This document shows positions 50,112 to 58,971 of a stretch of 64,000 nt of DNA, in pieces. This DNA is from B30-G6 sp963701385. Lineage in GTDB: Bacteria; Desulfobacterota; Desulfobacteria; Desulfobacterales; B30-G6. How positions within the stretch are numbered: the first letter of the stretch is position 1; each line of letters starts with the position of its first letter. The stretch lies in the NCBI GenBank assembly GCA_963701385.1, contig CAVOZW010000027.1, forward strand, positions 536,119 to 600,118, written 5' to 3'. The position numbers and the translations under genes are program-made. Below the pieces are notes generated by a model. It was not told where the DNA came from, made no database searches, and worked only from the letters and a program-made list of their open reading frames with translations.

Positions 50112-50858
50112 TTACGTATACATCCCCCCACTTACATGCAGTACCTGGCCCGTAATGTAGGCCGCCTCGTCAGAGGCGAGAAACCGGATGGCTGCCGCGA
50201 CCTCCGGCAAGGTACCTGCCCTTCCCATGGGAATCAACGCCAGCATGGCTTCCTTTGCCTTTTCCTGAAGCGATGCGGTCATATCGGTTTCCAGATAGCC
50301 GGGGGCCACGGCATTCACCGTGATGCCTCTGGTGGCGATTTCTTTGGCAACCGATTTGGTGAGCCCGATGATACCGGCCTTTGATGCGGCATAGTTGGCC
50401 TGGCCCGGGTTCCCCATGGCTCCCACAACCGACGTGACATTGACAATTCTGCCGTAACGCTTGCGCAGCATGAGACGGATCGCCGGCTTGATACAGTTGA
50501 AGGTCCCTTTCAAGTTGGTTTCAAGAACATCGTCCCAGTCCGATTCCTTCATCATCGCAATCAGGCCATCACGTGTTATGCCTGCGTTGTTTACCAGAAC
50601 GTCGATCTTTTGGGATCTAGCAGCGATACGCTTGAACCATGCATTGACTTCATTCATGGAGGTGATATTGACACGTTCCGCGTCCCAGGTCCCGCGGGCA
50701 GCGGCGACCCGTTCCCCGGTCTCTTGAGCACCTGTCTTCGACGCATGGTAATTAAAATAGATGTGGGTGTCGGGGCCGGCAAAGGCCTGGCAAACGACCC
50801 TTCCAAGACCCCGCGAGCCACCTGTAACCACCACAATGCGCTTTTCGGTCTGTGTCAT
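50112..50858 (-). CDS. fabG: 3-oxoacyl-ACP reductase
   Basis: FabG reduces 3-oxoacyl-ACP with NADPH. The 248 residues have the Rossmann TGGSRGLG, NNAGITRDGL, and the YAASKAG active site (GQANYAASKAGIIGLTKSV). Start ATG 50858 is used because it lies just after the upstream gene's stop and gives the usual length and N-terminus. The frame extends to 50924, but that part overlaps the acyl-CoA dehydrogenase. A C-terminal YITGQVLHVSGGMYT is standard. Confidence 0.96.
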   Translation of the reverse strand: MTQTEKRIVVVTGGSRGLGRVVCQAFAGPDTHIYFNYHASKTGAQETGERVAAARGTWDAERVNITSMNEVNAWFKRIAARSQKIDVLVNNAGITRDGLIAMMKESDWDDVLETNLKGTFNCIKPAIRLMLRKRYGRIVNVTSVVGAMGNPGQANYAASKAGIIGLTKSVAKEIATRGITVNAVAPGYLETDMTASLQEKAKEAMLALIPMGRAGTLPEVAAAIRFLASDEAAYITGQVLHVSGGMYT

Positions 50859-50862
50859 GACG

Positions 50863-52539
50863 TCACGTTTTCCTCTCGAACAGGATATCCGCAACAACAT
50901 CCATTTCCGCGATGACCTTGTCATAACCGAGCATCAAGGCGGTATAATCCAGATCCTGTAAGATCGCCGCCATCTCTGCCGGTCGCAACACCCCTGTACC
51001 CATCAACATCAAGGGAATATTTTTTGCTGTCAGCTGGGCCACTTCGTTGGCAAATATTCTGCACATGGCCCGCAGTTTTTCTGCATCAGGATGCCCTCCA
51101 TCTGCAAGGCCTGCCGCCTTTCTTGCTAGGCTTGCGCCCACTTCCACGTGGGTCATCAGATCGGCCAGACCGAACATGACATACTGTTGCCGGGTTAAGC
51201 GGTTGTCGTGTACCCTGTCAATGGCGTCGTTCAGCAATCTGGCGCAAAGCCCCAGAAGCGAGCATCCGCCATTGTTGAAAGAGGTTTCGAGGGTTGCCAT
51301 TTCCGAACTGAGGCGCTTATAAAATTCACCCTTTGTTTTGCGTGTTATTTTCCAACGGTAGGTACTGATGATATTTTGCTGGATCTCGCTGGTGCCCTCG
51401 TAGATGCAGGTAATTTTGACATCCCGTTTGATTTTTTCGACTTCGAATTCAGAAATATACCCATAGCCCCCAAGCGCCTGCATGGCGTCATCTGCGGCCT
51501 TGTTTGCCGATTCGGTGGTAAACAGCTTGGCAATGGACCCTTCCACCTGAATGTCTTTCTCGCCATCACGGTCCACTTCAAGGGCCATCTCCTCGATGTA
51601 GGCGGCGGCGGCTTCGAGCCTTACCATGTGTGGCACCACCAGTTTGTGGGTATAGCCCTGTTTATCAGACAAGGGAGATCCAAACTGAATTCGTTCTTTT
51701 GCATACTGAATTGCGATATCCATGGCCGCCTGGGCGGCACCCAATGCCATGGACGCCACCATGAGTCGCGTATAGCCGAAAACCTTGTTGGCCTGCTTCA
51801 GTCCTTTGCCGGGAATGCCGCCCACCAGGTTTTCCAGAGGTACGAAAACATCCTTGAAAGATAGAGGAGACGTATTCGAAGCACGAATGCCGTGTTTTTC
51901 TTCACCCTTGCCCTGCTCAAACCCCTGGGTTCCTTTTTCCACAATAAAAAAGGAAGGTCCCTCGGGCGTTTTTGCCAAAAGAGTGATGAAATCCGCGTAT
52001 CCTCCGGTGGAGATAAACTGTTTTGTTCCGTTGATTCTGTAGCCCGTAATATGGCCGGCGTCGTCGGCTACAGGCTCGGCCCGGGTTTTGAGGGCTGCCA
52101 GGTTGCTGCCGGCTCCCGCCTCAGTCACCGCGTAGGCTACCAGGGAAGTCCCCTCAGCGATGGTGCCGAGCCATTTTTCTTTCTGCGCTTGGGTGCCGCC
52201 GACGATAATCGGATCTGCACCCAACTGAATCGCGAAAAAAGCAGTTCCTACGCCCAGACATATTTTTGCCATTTCCCGGGTGACCTCACAACAATCTCTG
52301 GCGCCGCCCCCCATGCCGCCGTAGGCTTGGGGAATAAAAAGAAGCTGGAGCCCGATGTCGGGTCCCAGCATTTGACGAATCGTATCTTCCGGAAACACCT
52401 CATCCTTGTCATAAGACAGGATGGCTTGTTTTGAGAGCAGCTTTTTTCTCAGTTGCCGAACGGTATCGATGACCATCTGCCTCAACTCAGGGTCGATTCC
52501 GTATACCGTTGTTTCTGCATCAGTGGGATGTGCTGGCAT
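50863..52539 (-). CDS. Acyl-CoA dehydrogenase-family flavoprotein
   Basis: This 558-residue FAD enzyme has the acyl-CoA dehydrogenase core: VTEAGAGSNLAALKTRAEPV, the catalytic-base region ALGGYGYISEFEVEKIKRDV, and ITCIYEGTSEIQQNIISTYR. It is longer than the usual 380-residue enzymes by a C-terminal helical extension of about 130 residues (ACAD9/VLCAD-like). It lies between rpmF and fabG, where plsX, fabH and fabD often stand in related bacteria. A role in lipid or branched-acid metabolism is likely; the substrate is not known. Confidence 0.88.
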   Translation of the reverse strand: MPAHPTDAETTVYGIDPELRQMVIDTVRQLRKKLLSKQAILSYDKDEVFPEDTIRQMLGPDIGLQLLFIPQAYGGMGGGARDCCEVTREMAKICLGVGTAFFAIQLGADPIIVGGTQAQKEKWLGTIAEGTSLVAYAVTEAGAGSNLAALKTRAEPVADDAGHITGYRINGTKQFISTGGYADFITLLAKTPEGPSFFIVEKGTQGFEQGKGEEKHGIRASNTSPLSFKDVFVPLENLVGGIPGKGLKQANKVFGYTRLMVASMALGAAQAAMDIAIQYAKERIQFGSPLSDKQGYTHKLVVPHMVRLEAAAAYIEEMALEVDRDGEKDIQVEGSIAKLFTTESANKAADDAMQALGGYGYISEFEVEKIKRDVKITCIYEGTSEIQQNIISTYRWKITRKTKGEFYKRLSSEMATLETSFNNGGCSLLGLCARLLNDAIDRVHDNRLTRQQYVMFGLADLMTHVEVGASLARKAAGLADGGHPDAEKLRAMCRIFANEVAQLTAKNIPLMLMGTGVLRPAEMAAILQDLDYTALMLGYDKVIAEMDVVADILFERKT

Positions 52540-52599
52540 TCAGTTACCTATACATTCATTTCCGATTTTCGATATCGGCCGGGTCAGCCTTGAAGGGGA

Positions 52600-52779
52600 C
52601 TATTCTTCAGTCTCGATAACGGTCCTGCCCTTGTAGACGCCACAGCTGGGACATGCGTGGTGGGGCTGGACCGCCTCTCCGCACTGGGGACATGTTGCCA
52701 AGTTCGGTGCGGTCAGTTTTTGGTGTGTCCGTCGTTTGTCTCGTTTTGACTTGGAAGTTTTCCGTTTTGGAACAGGCAT
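52600..52779 (-). CDS. rpmF: 50S ribosomal protein L32 (bL32)
   Basis: A 59-residue ribosomal protein reads MPVPKRKTSKSKRDKRRTHQ at its N-terminus, then the zinc-ribbon CPQCGEAVQPHHACPSCG, and ends with VIETEE and TAG. It is a structural component of the large subunit, and the two CxxC pairs are the zinc-type form. It is first of the run leading to fab genes, the usual neighbourhood of rpmF. The ribosome site AGGAG lies 8 or so bases before the ATG. Confidence 0.97.
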   Translation of the reverse strand: MPVPKRKTSKSKRDKRRTHQKLTAPNLATCPQCGEAVQPHHACPSCGVYKGRTVIETEE

Positions 52780-52850
52780 AAGTAATCTCCTAACTATTTG
52801 TATTTTATATAAATATTTTGTTTTCCATGCTTAGAAAGAACGTGGACCAT

Positions 52851-52879
52851 CTAGTAATTTAATTCACTCCAATTGTCAA
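52851..52879 (-). promoter_or_regulatory. Sigma-70-type promoter of the rpmF-fab run
   Basis: On the minus strand TTGACA (52874-52879) is followed after 17 bases by TACTAG (52851-52856). It lies about 70 bases before the rpmF ATG. The rest of the 377-bp gap to gltX (52780-53156) is AT-rich and holds nothing else I can support. Confidence 0.6.
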
Positions 52880-53156
52880 GGACTTTTCCCTAATTATTTG
52901 TGATGTCCTCTTGTGCTGGACCCCTTTATGTGCTACTGAGTCCCTCCATTATGCAATTATCCATGTTTGTTTAATTCAACTTGTTGTTTATATTTGCTTA
53001 TTACTCATATTATTGTATGATAAACATGTTGTTTTTTTCGATTACTAGGTGTTTTATTCCAAGCGGCGCCGATCGATCACCTGATCGTGACAAGCAGGAA
53101 AAAAGACAAATTGACTAATTACTATGTCTAAAAAATAAGTAATAAAGGTGACATCC

Positions 53157-54569
53157 ATGAACCCTATTATCACCCGGTTTCCGCCGAGCCCCACCGGCTA
53201 TCTGCATGTAGGCGGTGCCCGGACCGCTCTGTTCAACTGGCTTTACGCCAGACACATGAAGGGCAAATTTGTTCTGCGGATCGAAGACACCGATGCGGCC
53301 CGTTCGACCCAGTCTTCTGTGGATGCCATTTTCGAAGCTTTGGAATGGCTGGGAATCGACTGGGACGAAGGCCCCTTTTTTCAATCCCAGCGCTACCCCA
53401 TCTATCACGCATACATCGACAAACTCATCCAAACCGGCGCTGCCTATTACTGCACCTGCAGCCCTGAACGACTGGAATCTATGCGTGTAAAAGCCATGGC
53501 CGGTGGAAAAAATCCCAAATATGACGGCACCTGCCGAGAAAAGGGGCTGCCTAAATCAGAAAAAGCCGTGGTGCGTTTCAAGACACCCCTGGTCGGAACG
53601 ACCCTACTCGAAGATGTCATCAAAGGAAATATCGTATTCCAGAATGACGAACTCGACGATTTCATCATTGCCCGCAGCGATGGCTCTCCGACCTACAACT
53701 TCGTCGTGGTTGTCGACGATATCACCATGCGGGTCAATACGATCATACGCGGAGACGACCACGTGATGAACACCCCCAAGCAGATGCTGCTCTACCAAGC
53801 CCTGGGTGCGCCACTGCCTGTCTTTGGTCACGTTCCCATGGTTCTGGGAAAAGATCGCTCCCGTCTCAGCAAACGGCATGGTGCCACATCCGTCACCGCC
53901 TATCGTGAGATGGGCTTTCTGCCCGAGGCCGTGGTGAACTATCTGGTTCGGTTGGGCTGGTCCTACGGAGACCAGGAATTTTTTACCAAGGACGAGCTCA
54001 TCGAAAAATTCAGTTTGAAAAATATCGGACGGGCCGCCGGCATATTCGACCAGGAAAAACTTACCGCTCTCAATGCCGATCATATTCAAGCCACGGCGCC
54101 AGAGACACTTGCCGGCCTGTTGATTCCCTTTCTGGAAAAAACAGGCATTCATGCCGAACCCGGGGAGTTTCTTGTCAAGGTCGTCAAGACCCTGGTTCAG
54201 CGGAGTAAGACACTGGAAGAAATGGCCCTGGCGGCAAGCTTCTATTTTTCCGAAACCCTCGAATACGAGGAAAAGGCCGCCGGTAAATTCTTAAAACCTG
54301 CTGCCAGGCAACCCCTGCAGCTCCTCATGGATGCCCTGAGCACCGTCGAGGCATTTACTGAAGATAACCTGGAAAACGCCTTTCAATCCGTCATGGACAA
54401 GACCGGTCTGAAACTCGGTAAAATCGCCCAGCCGGTGCGGGTCGCCTTGACCGGCAAGACAGCCAGCCCCGGTATCTTTGAAATCACCGAAATCATCGGC
54501 AAGGAAAAGGTGATCCAGCGTCTGAAACAGGCCATTGCATTCATAGATCAGAAAACAGTCCGAGAATAG
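53157..54569 (+). CDS. gltX: Glutamyl-tRNA synthetase
   Basis: GltX charges tRNA-Glu, and in organisms without GlnRS also tRNA-Gln, which is then amidated. The 470 residues have the class I HIGH-type motif PSPTGYLHVGGAR, a zinc-type region (CTCSPERLESMRVKAMAGGK), and the KMSKS-type motif DRSRLSKRHGA. ATG 53157 is used because AAAGG lies 9 bases upstream; the frame also allows a GTG at 53148. The tRNA-Gln gene lies about 220 bp downstream on the same strand. The stop is TAG. Confidence 0.96.
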   Translation: MNPIITRFPPSPTGYLHVGGARTALFNWLYARHMKGKFVLRIEDTDAARSTQSSVDAIFEALEWLGIDWDEGPFFQSQRYPIYHAYIDKLIQTGAAYYCTCSPERLESMRVKAMAGGKNPKYDGTCREKGLPKSEKAVVRFKTPLVGTTLLEDVIKGNIVFQNDELDDFIIARSDGSPTYNFVVVVDDITMRVNTIIRGDDHVMNTPKQMLLYQALGAPLPVFGHVPMVLGKDRSRLSKRHGATSVTAYREMGFLPEAVVNYLVRLGWSYGDQEFFTKDELIEKFSLKNIGRAAGIFDQEKLTALNADHIQATAPETLAGLLIPFLEKTGIHAEPGEFLVKVVKTLVQRSKTLEEMALAASFYFSETLEYEEKAAGKFLKPAARQPLQLLMDALSTVEAFTEDNLENAFQSVMDKTGLKLGKIAQPVRVALTGKTASPGIFEITEIIGKEKVIQRLKQAIAFIDQKTVRE

Positions 54570-54763
54570 ATAAGGTTTTTGCGTTCATTGGGTTTGTTGC
54601 GTTTATTGTGTTTATCGGGCGTTAGGGTTAAAAGTTTATACTTGACTTAGCACCCCGTTATTTTGTATCAGACCACGAGAATTCGATGTGAAACGCCGCT
54701 GGTATATACAGCAAGATCGTCTTCCATATGCACGCATAAAAAATAGCGGCGAAGCCGCGTCAG

Positions 54764-54787
54764 ATAAATTTTTTGTAAAAAATTTAT
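54764..54787. repeat. Perfect inverted repeat abutting tRNA-Gln
   Basis: Eleven bases (ATAAATTTTTT, 54764-54774) are repeated in inverse order at 54777-54787 after a 2-base loop. The repeat ends directly at the first base of the tRNA. Just before it GCGGC and GCCGC (54746-54758) can form another small hairpin with a GAA loop. These may mark a processing site for the tRNA precursor or an upstream terminator. Confidence 0.5.
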
Positions 54788-54861
54788 TGGGGGATCGTCT
54801 AGTGGTAGGACGACGGGTTCTGGCCCCGTTAACCCAGGTTCGAACCCTGGTCCCCCAGCCA
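54788..54861 (+). tRNA. tRNA-Gln, anticodon CTG
   Basis: The 74-base sequence folds as a cloverleaf. The acceptor TGGGGGA (54788-54794) pairs with TCCCCCA (54851-54857). The D arm is GTCTAGTGGTAGGAC. The anticodon stem ACGGG/CCCGT carries the loop TTCTGGC, giving anticodon CTG. The T arm is CCAGG-TTCGAAC-CCTGG. Discriminator G and CCA (54859-54861) are encoded. It reads CAG codons for glutamine. The gene follows gltX and has its own terminator. Confidence 0.97.
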
Positions 54862-54871
54862 TTTCGACTTG

Positions 54872-54919
54872 AAAAGGGCATCATCAATGAATCGATGATG
54901 CCCTTTTCTTGTTTTTTTA
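54872..54919 (+). terminator. Intrinsic terminator after tRNA-Gln
   Basis: AAAAGGGCATCATC (54872-54885) pairs perfectly with GATGATGCCCTTTT (54894-54907) across an 8-base loop, followed by CTTGTTTTTTT. The stem begins 10 bases after the tRNA 3' end. It can also stop transcription in the other direction because the A-run precedes it. Confidence 0.92.
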
Positions 54920-55004
54920 GGGGTTGTCATAAATTTTCATACCCAAACGCGCACAACCAAGCATGAAACATAAATTTATATTAAATATGTTCCGAATAGG
55001 TTCC

Positions 55005-56405
55005 TCAGCCGAGGGGGATTTCATATTTTTTCATTTTTTTATACAACAGTGTGCGGTGAATTCCCAGCATCTTGGCAGCCTTGGCTTTGTTGTTGCCGCT
55101 TTCCTCAAGGGCATAGCGAATGGTTTCCCGCTCCGTTTTAGCCTGCAAGGCTTTTAGCGAAGACCGATTTTGTCCGCTTGATTTTCCGTGTTTGTGGTTC
55201 AGATAAAACGGAAGGTCCGACAGGCGGATCGTCCTGCCGTCTATGGCCGACAATGTTCTTTCGAGCACGTTGGACAGCTCGCGTACATTTCCCGGCCACT
55301 CGTAATTTCTTAATACCGATTCTGCGGGTTTTTCCATATCGATTTCAGAAAGATTCGCTTCTGCGGCCATCTGTTTGAGGAGATGTCTGGTGATTTGCAA
55401 AATATCGGTTTTTCGTTCCCGTAGCGGGGGAATATTGAGTGGTATCACGTTGAGCCGGTAAAAAAGATCCTTGCGGAACCGGCCGTCCAAGATCATTTTC
55501 TCGAGGTTCTGATTGGTAGCGGCAATGATCCTAAAATCGGTCTGGATGATCTTGTTGCCGCCCACGCGTTCGAATTCATGGTCCTCTATGGCACGAAGCA
55601 GTTTGGGCTGCATTTCGAAAGGCAGATCCCCCACTTCGTCCAGAAACAGGGTGCCCTGGTGGGCCAGCTCGAACTTGCCGGGTTTGCCATCCGACCTGGC
55701 ACCGGTGAAAGCGCCCTTTGCATACCCGAAAAGCTCCGACTCCAGAAGGTCTTTTGGGATTGCCGCACAGTTTATGCGGATAAACGGATAGAGCTTGCGG
55801 CTGCTGGCATGATGGATAGCCTGGGCAAACAGTTCCTTTCCGGTGCCGCTTTCGCCGCAAATGAGCACCGGGAAGTGGTTCGACGCCGCCCTTAGCGCTT
55901 CCATTCTCAGCATTTTAAGGGGCTGGCTGTTTCCGATGATGCTGTCCATGGTGTAACGGGTAGATCGAAGATTAAGGAGTTCCGCCTCGTATACTTTGAC
56001 CTTCGATTCCAAAACCTTCAGCTCGGAGGCAAGTTTCGACACATCTTTCACGTCTTTGAACATAACCTGGCCAAACACCGCGACGACCCGACCGTCCCGT
56101 CTGATGGGTATTCGCTGAACAACCATTTTCTTACCGATGATCCGATGCGATTGGTTGATCTCGGGTTTGCCCGTTCGGGCCACGATGTGCATGCGGCTGT
56201 TCTGAACCGACTCTGTACAGTGTTTGCCGATCTGTGCCTGCGGATCTACACCCAGAAATTTGCCGTAGGGTTTGTTAAAGTGGGTGATATACCCGTTTTC
56301 ATCGGTCACCAAGGCACCATTGTAGATACTGTCGAAAATGGCCCGGTACATCTTTAGATCCTTTTCCAGCGCCCTAATTCTGAGATCCTTGCTAGAATGT
56401 CTCAT
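55005..56405 (-). CDS. PAS-domain sigma-54 activator
   Basis: This is a 466-residue enhancer-binding regulator. A PAS sensor domain lies at about residues 15-130 (AIFDSIYNGALVTDENGYIT; YGKFLGVDPQAQIGKHCTES). The AAA+ domain has Walker A GESGTGKELFAQAIHHAS, GAFTGA, Walker B GTLFLDEVGDLPFE, RKDLFYRLNVIPLNIPPLRE, and GNVRELSNVLERTL. The C-terminal Fis-type helix-turn-helix is NKAAKMLGIHRTLLYKKMKK. Start ATG 56405 has AGGAGG 8 bases upstream; a frame reaching 56489 has none. It is divergent from the short-chain dehydrogenase gene and its -24/-12 promoter, so it probably controls that catabolic run in response to a small molecule. Confidence 0.94.
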   Translation of the reverse strand: MRHSSKDLRIRALEKDLKMYRAIFDSIYNGALVTDENGYITHFNKPYGKFLGVDPQAQIGKHCTESVQNSRMHIVARTGKPEINQSHRIIGKKMVVQRIPIRRDGRVVAVFGQVMFKDVKDVSKLASELKVLESKVKVYEAELLNLRSTRYTMDSIIGNSQPLKMLRMEALRAASNHFPVLICGESGTGKELFAQAIHHASSRKLYPFIRINCAAIPKDLLESELFGYAKGAFTGARSDGKPGKFELAHQGTLFLDEVGDLPFEMQPKLLRAIEDHEFERVGGNKIIQTDFRIIAATNQNLEKMILDGRFRKDLFYRLNVIPLNIPPLRERKTDILQITRHLLKQMAAEANLSEIDMEKPAESVLRNYEWPGNVRELSNVLERTLSAIDGRTIRLSDLPFYLNHKHGKSSGQNRSSLKALQAKTERETIRYALEESGNNKAKAAKMLGIHRTLLYKKMKKYEIPLG

Positions 56406-56499
56406 GACCGCCTCCTGTTTGTCCGGGTTGCCCGGATAAAATCTTTTGAAGACCCGACCGGCGCCTTGCCGGCCCGGTCCGACTGCCATGAAAAAAAAT

Positions 56500-56567
56500 G
56501 TATCAAACCATCGACATGTAGACCAATTGATACGATTTCTTCATACATCTTCCGTGAGCATATGTCG
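56500..56567. promoter_or_regulatory. Candidate enhancer region with nested inverted repeats
   Basis: GTATCAA (56500-56506) faces TTGATAC (56527-56533), and CGACAT (56512-56517) faces ATGTCG (56562-56567). They lie 110-180 bp upstream of the -24/-12 promoter at 56678-56693, at a usual distance for binding of a sigma-54 activator. Confidence 0.45.
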
Positions 56568-56677
56568 AGCGAAAATTCATTATTAAATTATTTATCAAGC
56601 AAATTATGAATGCTATTCATCGATTAGCGTCCCGACACGCTTTCGTTTTCAATCCGCCAAATGCAAAAAATAAAAAA

Positions 56678-56693
56678 TGGCCCCATATTTGCA
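56678..56693 (+). promoter_or_regulatory. Sigma-54 (-24/-12) promoter before the SDR-liv run
   Basis: TGGCCCCATATTTGCA holds the -24 TGGC and a perfect -12 TTGCA with 10 bases between the GG and GC doublets. Transcription would start near 56704, 36 bases before the ATG at 56740. A sigma-54 activator gene is divergent. Confidence 0.75.
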
Positions 56694-56739
56694 GAGATTT
56701 TGTGTACCTCTTTTCATCCAATTCTACGGGAGGATGTTC

Positions 56740-57600
56740 ATGCAAGAAACACGAAACCCGGACGATACCAAGGAACCGATCATCACGCGCGACGAAATAT
56801 TGATGCTTCGGGATGCGCACTTCAACAGCAACAACGTCTGCGTTGTCACCGGTGCGGGCACCGGCATCGGCAGGGCCACGGCCATCGCAGTCGCAACAAA
56901 CCAGTTGATGACGGTCGGTCTCGATATCAATGAAGAAGAAGGCCACAAGACGCAGGCCCTGGCCCGCGACATGGGTGGGCAAATGATTTTCCTGCACTGT
57001 GATCTGACACGGGACACGGACATCGAACGGGCTGTTTCGGAAGCAGCCAAGCTTGGTACCGTCAAATATCTCGCCAACATCGCCGGGATTCAACATATCG
57101 ACGCCATCGACAATTTTCCCATGGAAAAATATGATCAGATGCAGGCGCTGATGCTCCGGGCCCCATTTTTTCTGTCCAAGCTAATCATCCCCCACATGAA
57201 GAACAGCACCGACGGCAGCGGCGTCATCGGCAACATGGCCTCCGTCCACGCCCATGTCTGCACCAAAAACAAACCGGTTTACAACATCACCAAGTTCGGG
57301 TTGCGGGCACTGAGCCAATCCATTTCAGCCGAAGGGGAGGGCAAGATACGATCTTTTACCCTGAGCACGGGTTTTGTAAAAACCCCGCTGGCCCTGAATC
57401 AGATCAGCGCCCAGGCCAAACAGCGCGGCATAACGTCCGCCGAAGTCGTCAGCGAAGTCATGATGGGTACATCCCGGATCAAGGAGATGATGACACCCAT
57501 CGAGGTGGCCAACCTATTTGTCTTCGGCTTCTCGCAGTTTGCCAAATATCTCATTGGAGGCGATCTACTTTTCGACGGCGGGATGGTTCTGACCTACTGA
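56740..57600 (+). CDS. Short-chain dehydrogenase/reductase
   Basis: This 286-residue SDR-type oxidoreductase has the cofactor motif VVTGAGTGIGRATA near residue 30, the NIAGIQHIDA segment, and an active-site pattern with Tyr and Lys in YNITKFGLRALSQS. The Asp after the second strand (VGLDINEEEG) favours NAD. About 25 extra residues precede the Rossmann fold (NPDDTKEPIITRDEILML). The resemblance is to 3-hydroxybutyrate-dehydrogenase-like SDRs; the substrate is not known. Start ATG 56740 is chosen because GGGAGG lies 6 bases upstream and because transcription should start after the ATG at 56677. It is first of the liv run. Confidence 0.87.
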   Translation: MQETRNPDDTKEPIITRDEILMLRDAHFNSNNVCVVTGAGTGIGRATAIAVATNQLMTVGLDINEEEGHKTQALARDMGGQMIFLHCDLTRDTDIERAVSEAAKLGTVKYLANIAGIQHIDAIDNFPMEKYDQMQALMLRAPFFLSKLIIPHMKNSTDGSGVIGNMASVHAHVCTKNKPVYNITKFGLRALSQSISAEGEGKIRSFTLSTGFVKTPLALNQISAQAKQRGITSAEVVSEVMMGTSRIKEMMTPIEVANLFVFGFSQFAKYLIGGDLLFDGGMVLTY

Positions 57601-57719
57601 GTAAGCGGCTGCCCCTGAAACGGGTGGCTTCGATTTTCCAGCAAAACGGGGGTTGAAAAGTCATCGACACCCGCGGGCAGTTTGCTTTTATATTCCATAA
57701 ACCAAAGGAGGAGGAAAAA

Positions 57720-58955
57720 ATGAAATTTAGAATCACTTCCATCGCTTGTGTGTTTGTACTGTTAGGGGGTTTCTTTTTTGCGGCACCCAGCCTGGCGGCT
57801 GAACCCTACCATCTGGGGGTCAATCTGGCAATCACAGGCACCGGCGCCTTGTACTGTAAAGACGGTGTCGATGCCATCAAACTGGCCGTCGATGAGATAA
57901 ATGCCCAGGGCGGTTTTTTGGGCAAGCACCCCATCAAGCTCTTCATCCGCGACTCCCATACCAAACCGGACGTCGCCGTGCGTGAAACCAAGGATCTCAT
58001 CCTGCGCGACAAAGTCCGCACCATTCTGGGAACCTATTCAAGTGCCTGCGCCGTTGCGATAAAGCCGGTGGCCCAAGAATACAAGGTCCTGCATATTCCG
58101 GCCATCAGCAACTCCGAAAACATCACAAAAGTCAATTTCAGCCCCTACACCTACCAGGTGGTGCCGAACAGTTACATGCAGGCCAAGGCCGTGGTTCTCG
58201 GCGTTGCCGAACTGGCCAAGAAAAAGGGCTGGAAAAGTTACGTGACCATAGCCTCGGACTATGAATGGGGCCGATCCACTCAGAACAACACGGTCGAACT
58301 GTTAAAACAGCTCGCACCGGACGTCAAGCTGATAAAGGAATTCTGGCCGCGGCTCGGTGAAACGCAGTTTACGTCGTACATTACTGCTATCATGAGTCAA
58401 AAGCCCGATTTCGTCATCGGCTCGGTGGCATCCAAGGACAATGTTGCCTGGATGAATCAGGCCAAGGCCTATGGTTTTTTTGATAAAATCCCGTACCCTG
58501 GGTCACTGATCAGCGTGAGCGAACTGATCATTCAGGCCAAGACCTTGAATAGGGGTCTCATCGGTCTCTGCCGGGCACCCTTTTTTGCCCATCTGGACGT
58601 ACCCATGATGAAAGACTTCGTAGAAAATTTCAAAGCCAAATACGACCGCTATCCAAGCGACTGGGCCGTCATGGAATACGACGCAGTCAACGTGCTGAAA
58701 CAGGGGATCCAAATGGCCGGCAGCATCGACTCAGACAGGGTGAAGGACGCCCTGAAAAGTGCCACCGTGGATACAACCAGGGGGCGGCTCTTTTTCCGCG
58801 CCATCGACAACCAGTTGAGCTGCTCATCTTATATCGGGGTGGTGAGCGACGATCCTGCATACCCCTTCCCCATCTATCATGATCTGGTCGAGGTTAAGGG
58901 TCCGGATTCCTGGCGACCCGAAGCCGAGATCGTCGAAGCCAGGTTAAACCAGTAG
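57720..58955 (+). CDS. LIV-type ABC transporter substrate-binding protein
   Basis: This is a 411-residue periplasmic binding protein of the branched-chain-amino-acid (LivK) type. The signal peptide is about 27 residues long and ends FAAPSLAAEP. The mature part begins YHLGVNLAITGTGALYCKDG, followed by AVDEINAQGGFLGKHPIKLF. A very good ribosome site (AAAGGAGGAGG) precedes the ATG. Despite the name, members of this family in catabolic operons often bind aromatic acids, dicarboxylates or other organic acids. The neighbouring ligase-like gene suggests a carboxylic acid as cargo here. Confidence 0.92.
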   Translation: MKFRITSIACVFVLLGGFFFAAPSLAAEPYHLGVNLAITGTGALYCKDGVDAIKLAVDEINAQGGFLGKHPIKLFIRDSHTKPDVAVRETKDLILRDKVRTILGTYSSACAVAIKPVAQEYKVLHIPAISNSENITKVNFSPYTYQVVPNSYMQAKAVVLGVAELAKKKGWKSYVTIASDYEWGRSTQNNTVELLKQLAPDVKLIKEFWPRLGETQFTSYITAIMSQKPDFVIGSVASKDNVAWMNQAKAYGFFDKIPYPGSLISVSELIIQAKTLNRGLIGLCRAPFFAHLDVPMMKDFVENFKAKYDRYPSDWAVMEYDAVNVLKQGIQMAGSIDSDRVKDALKSATVDTTRGRLFFRAIDNQLSCSSYIGVVSDDPAYPFPIYHDLVEVKGPDSWRPEAEIVEARLNQ

Positions 58956-58971
58956 TTGTCGAGGAGCGCAT

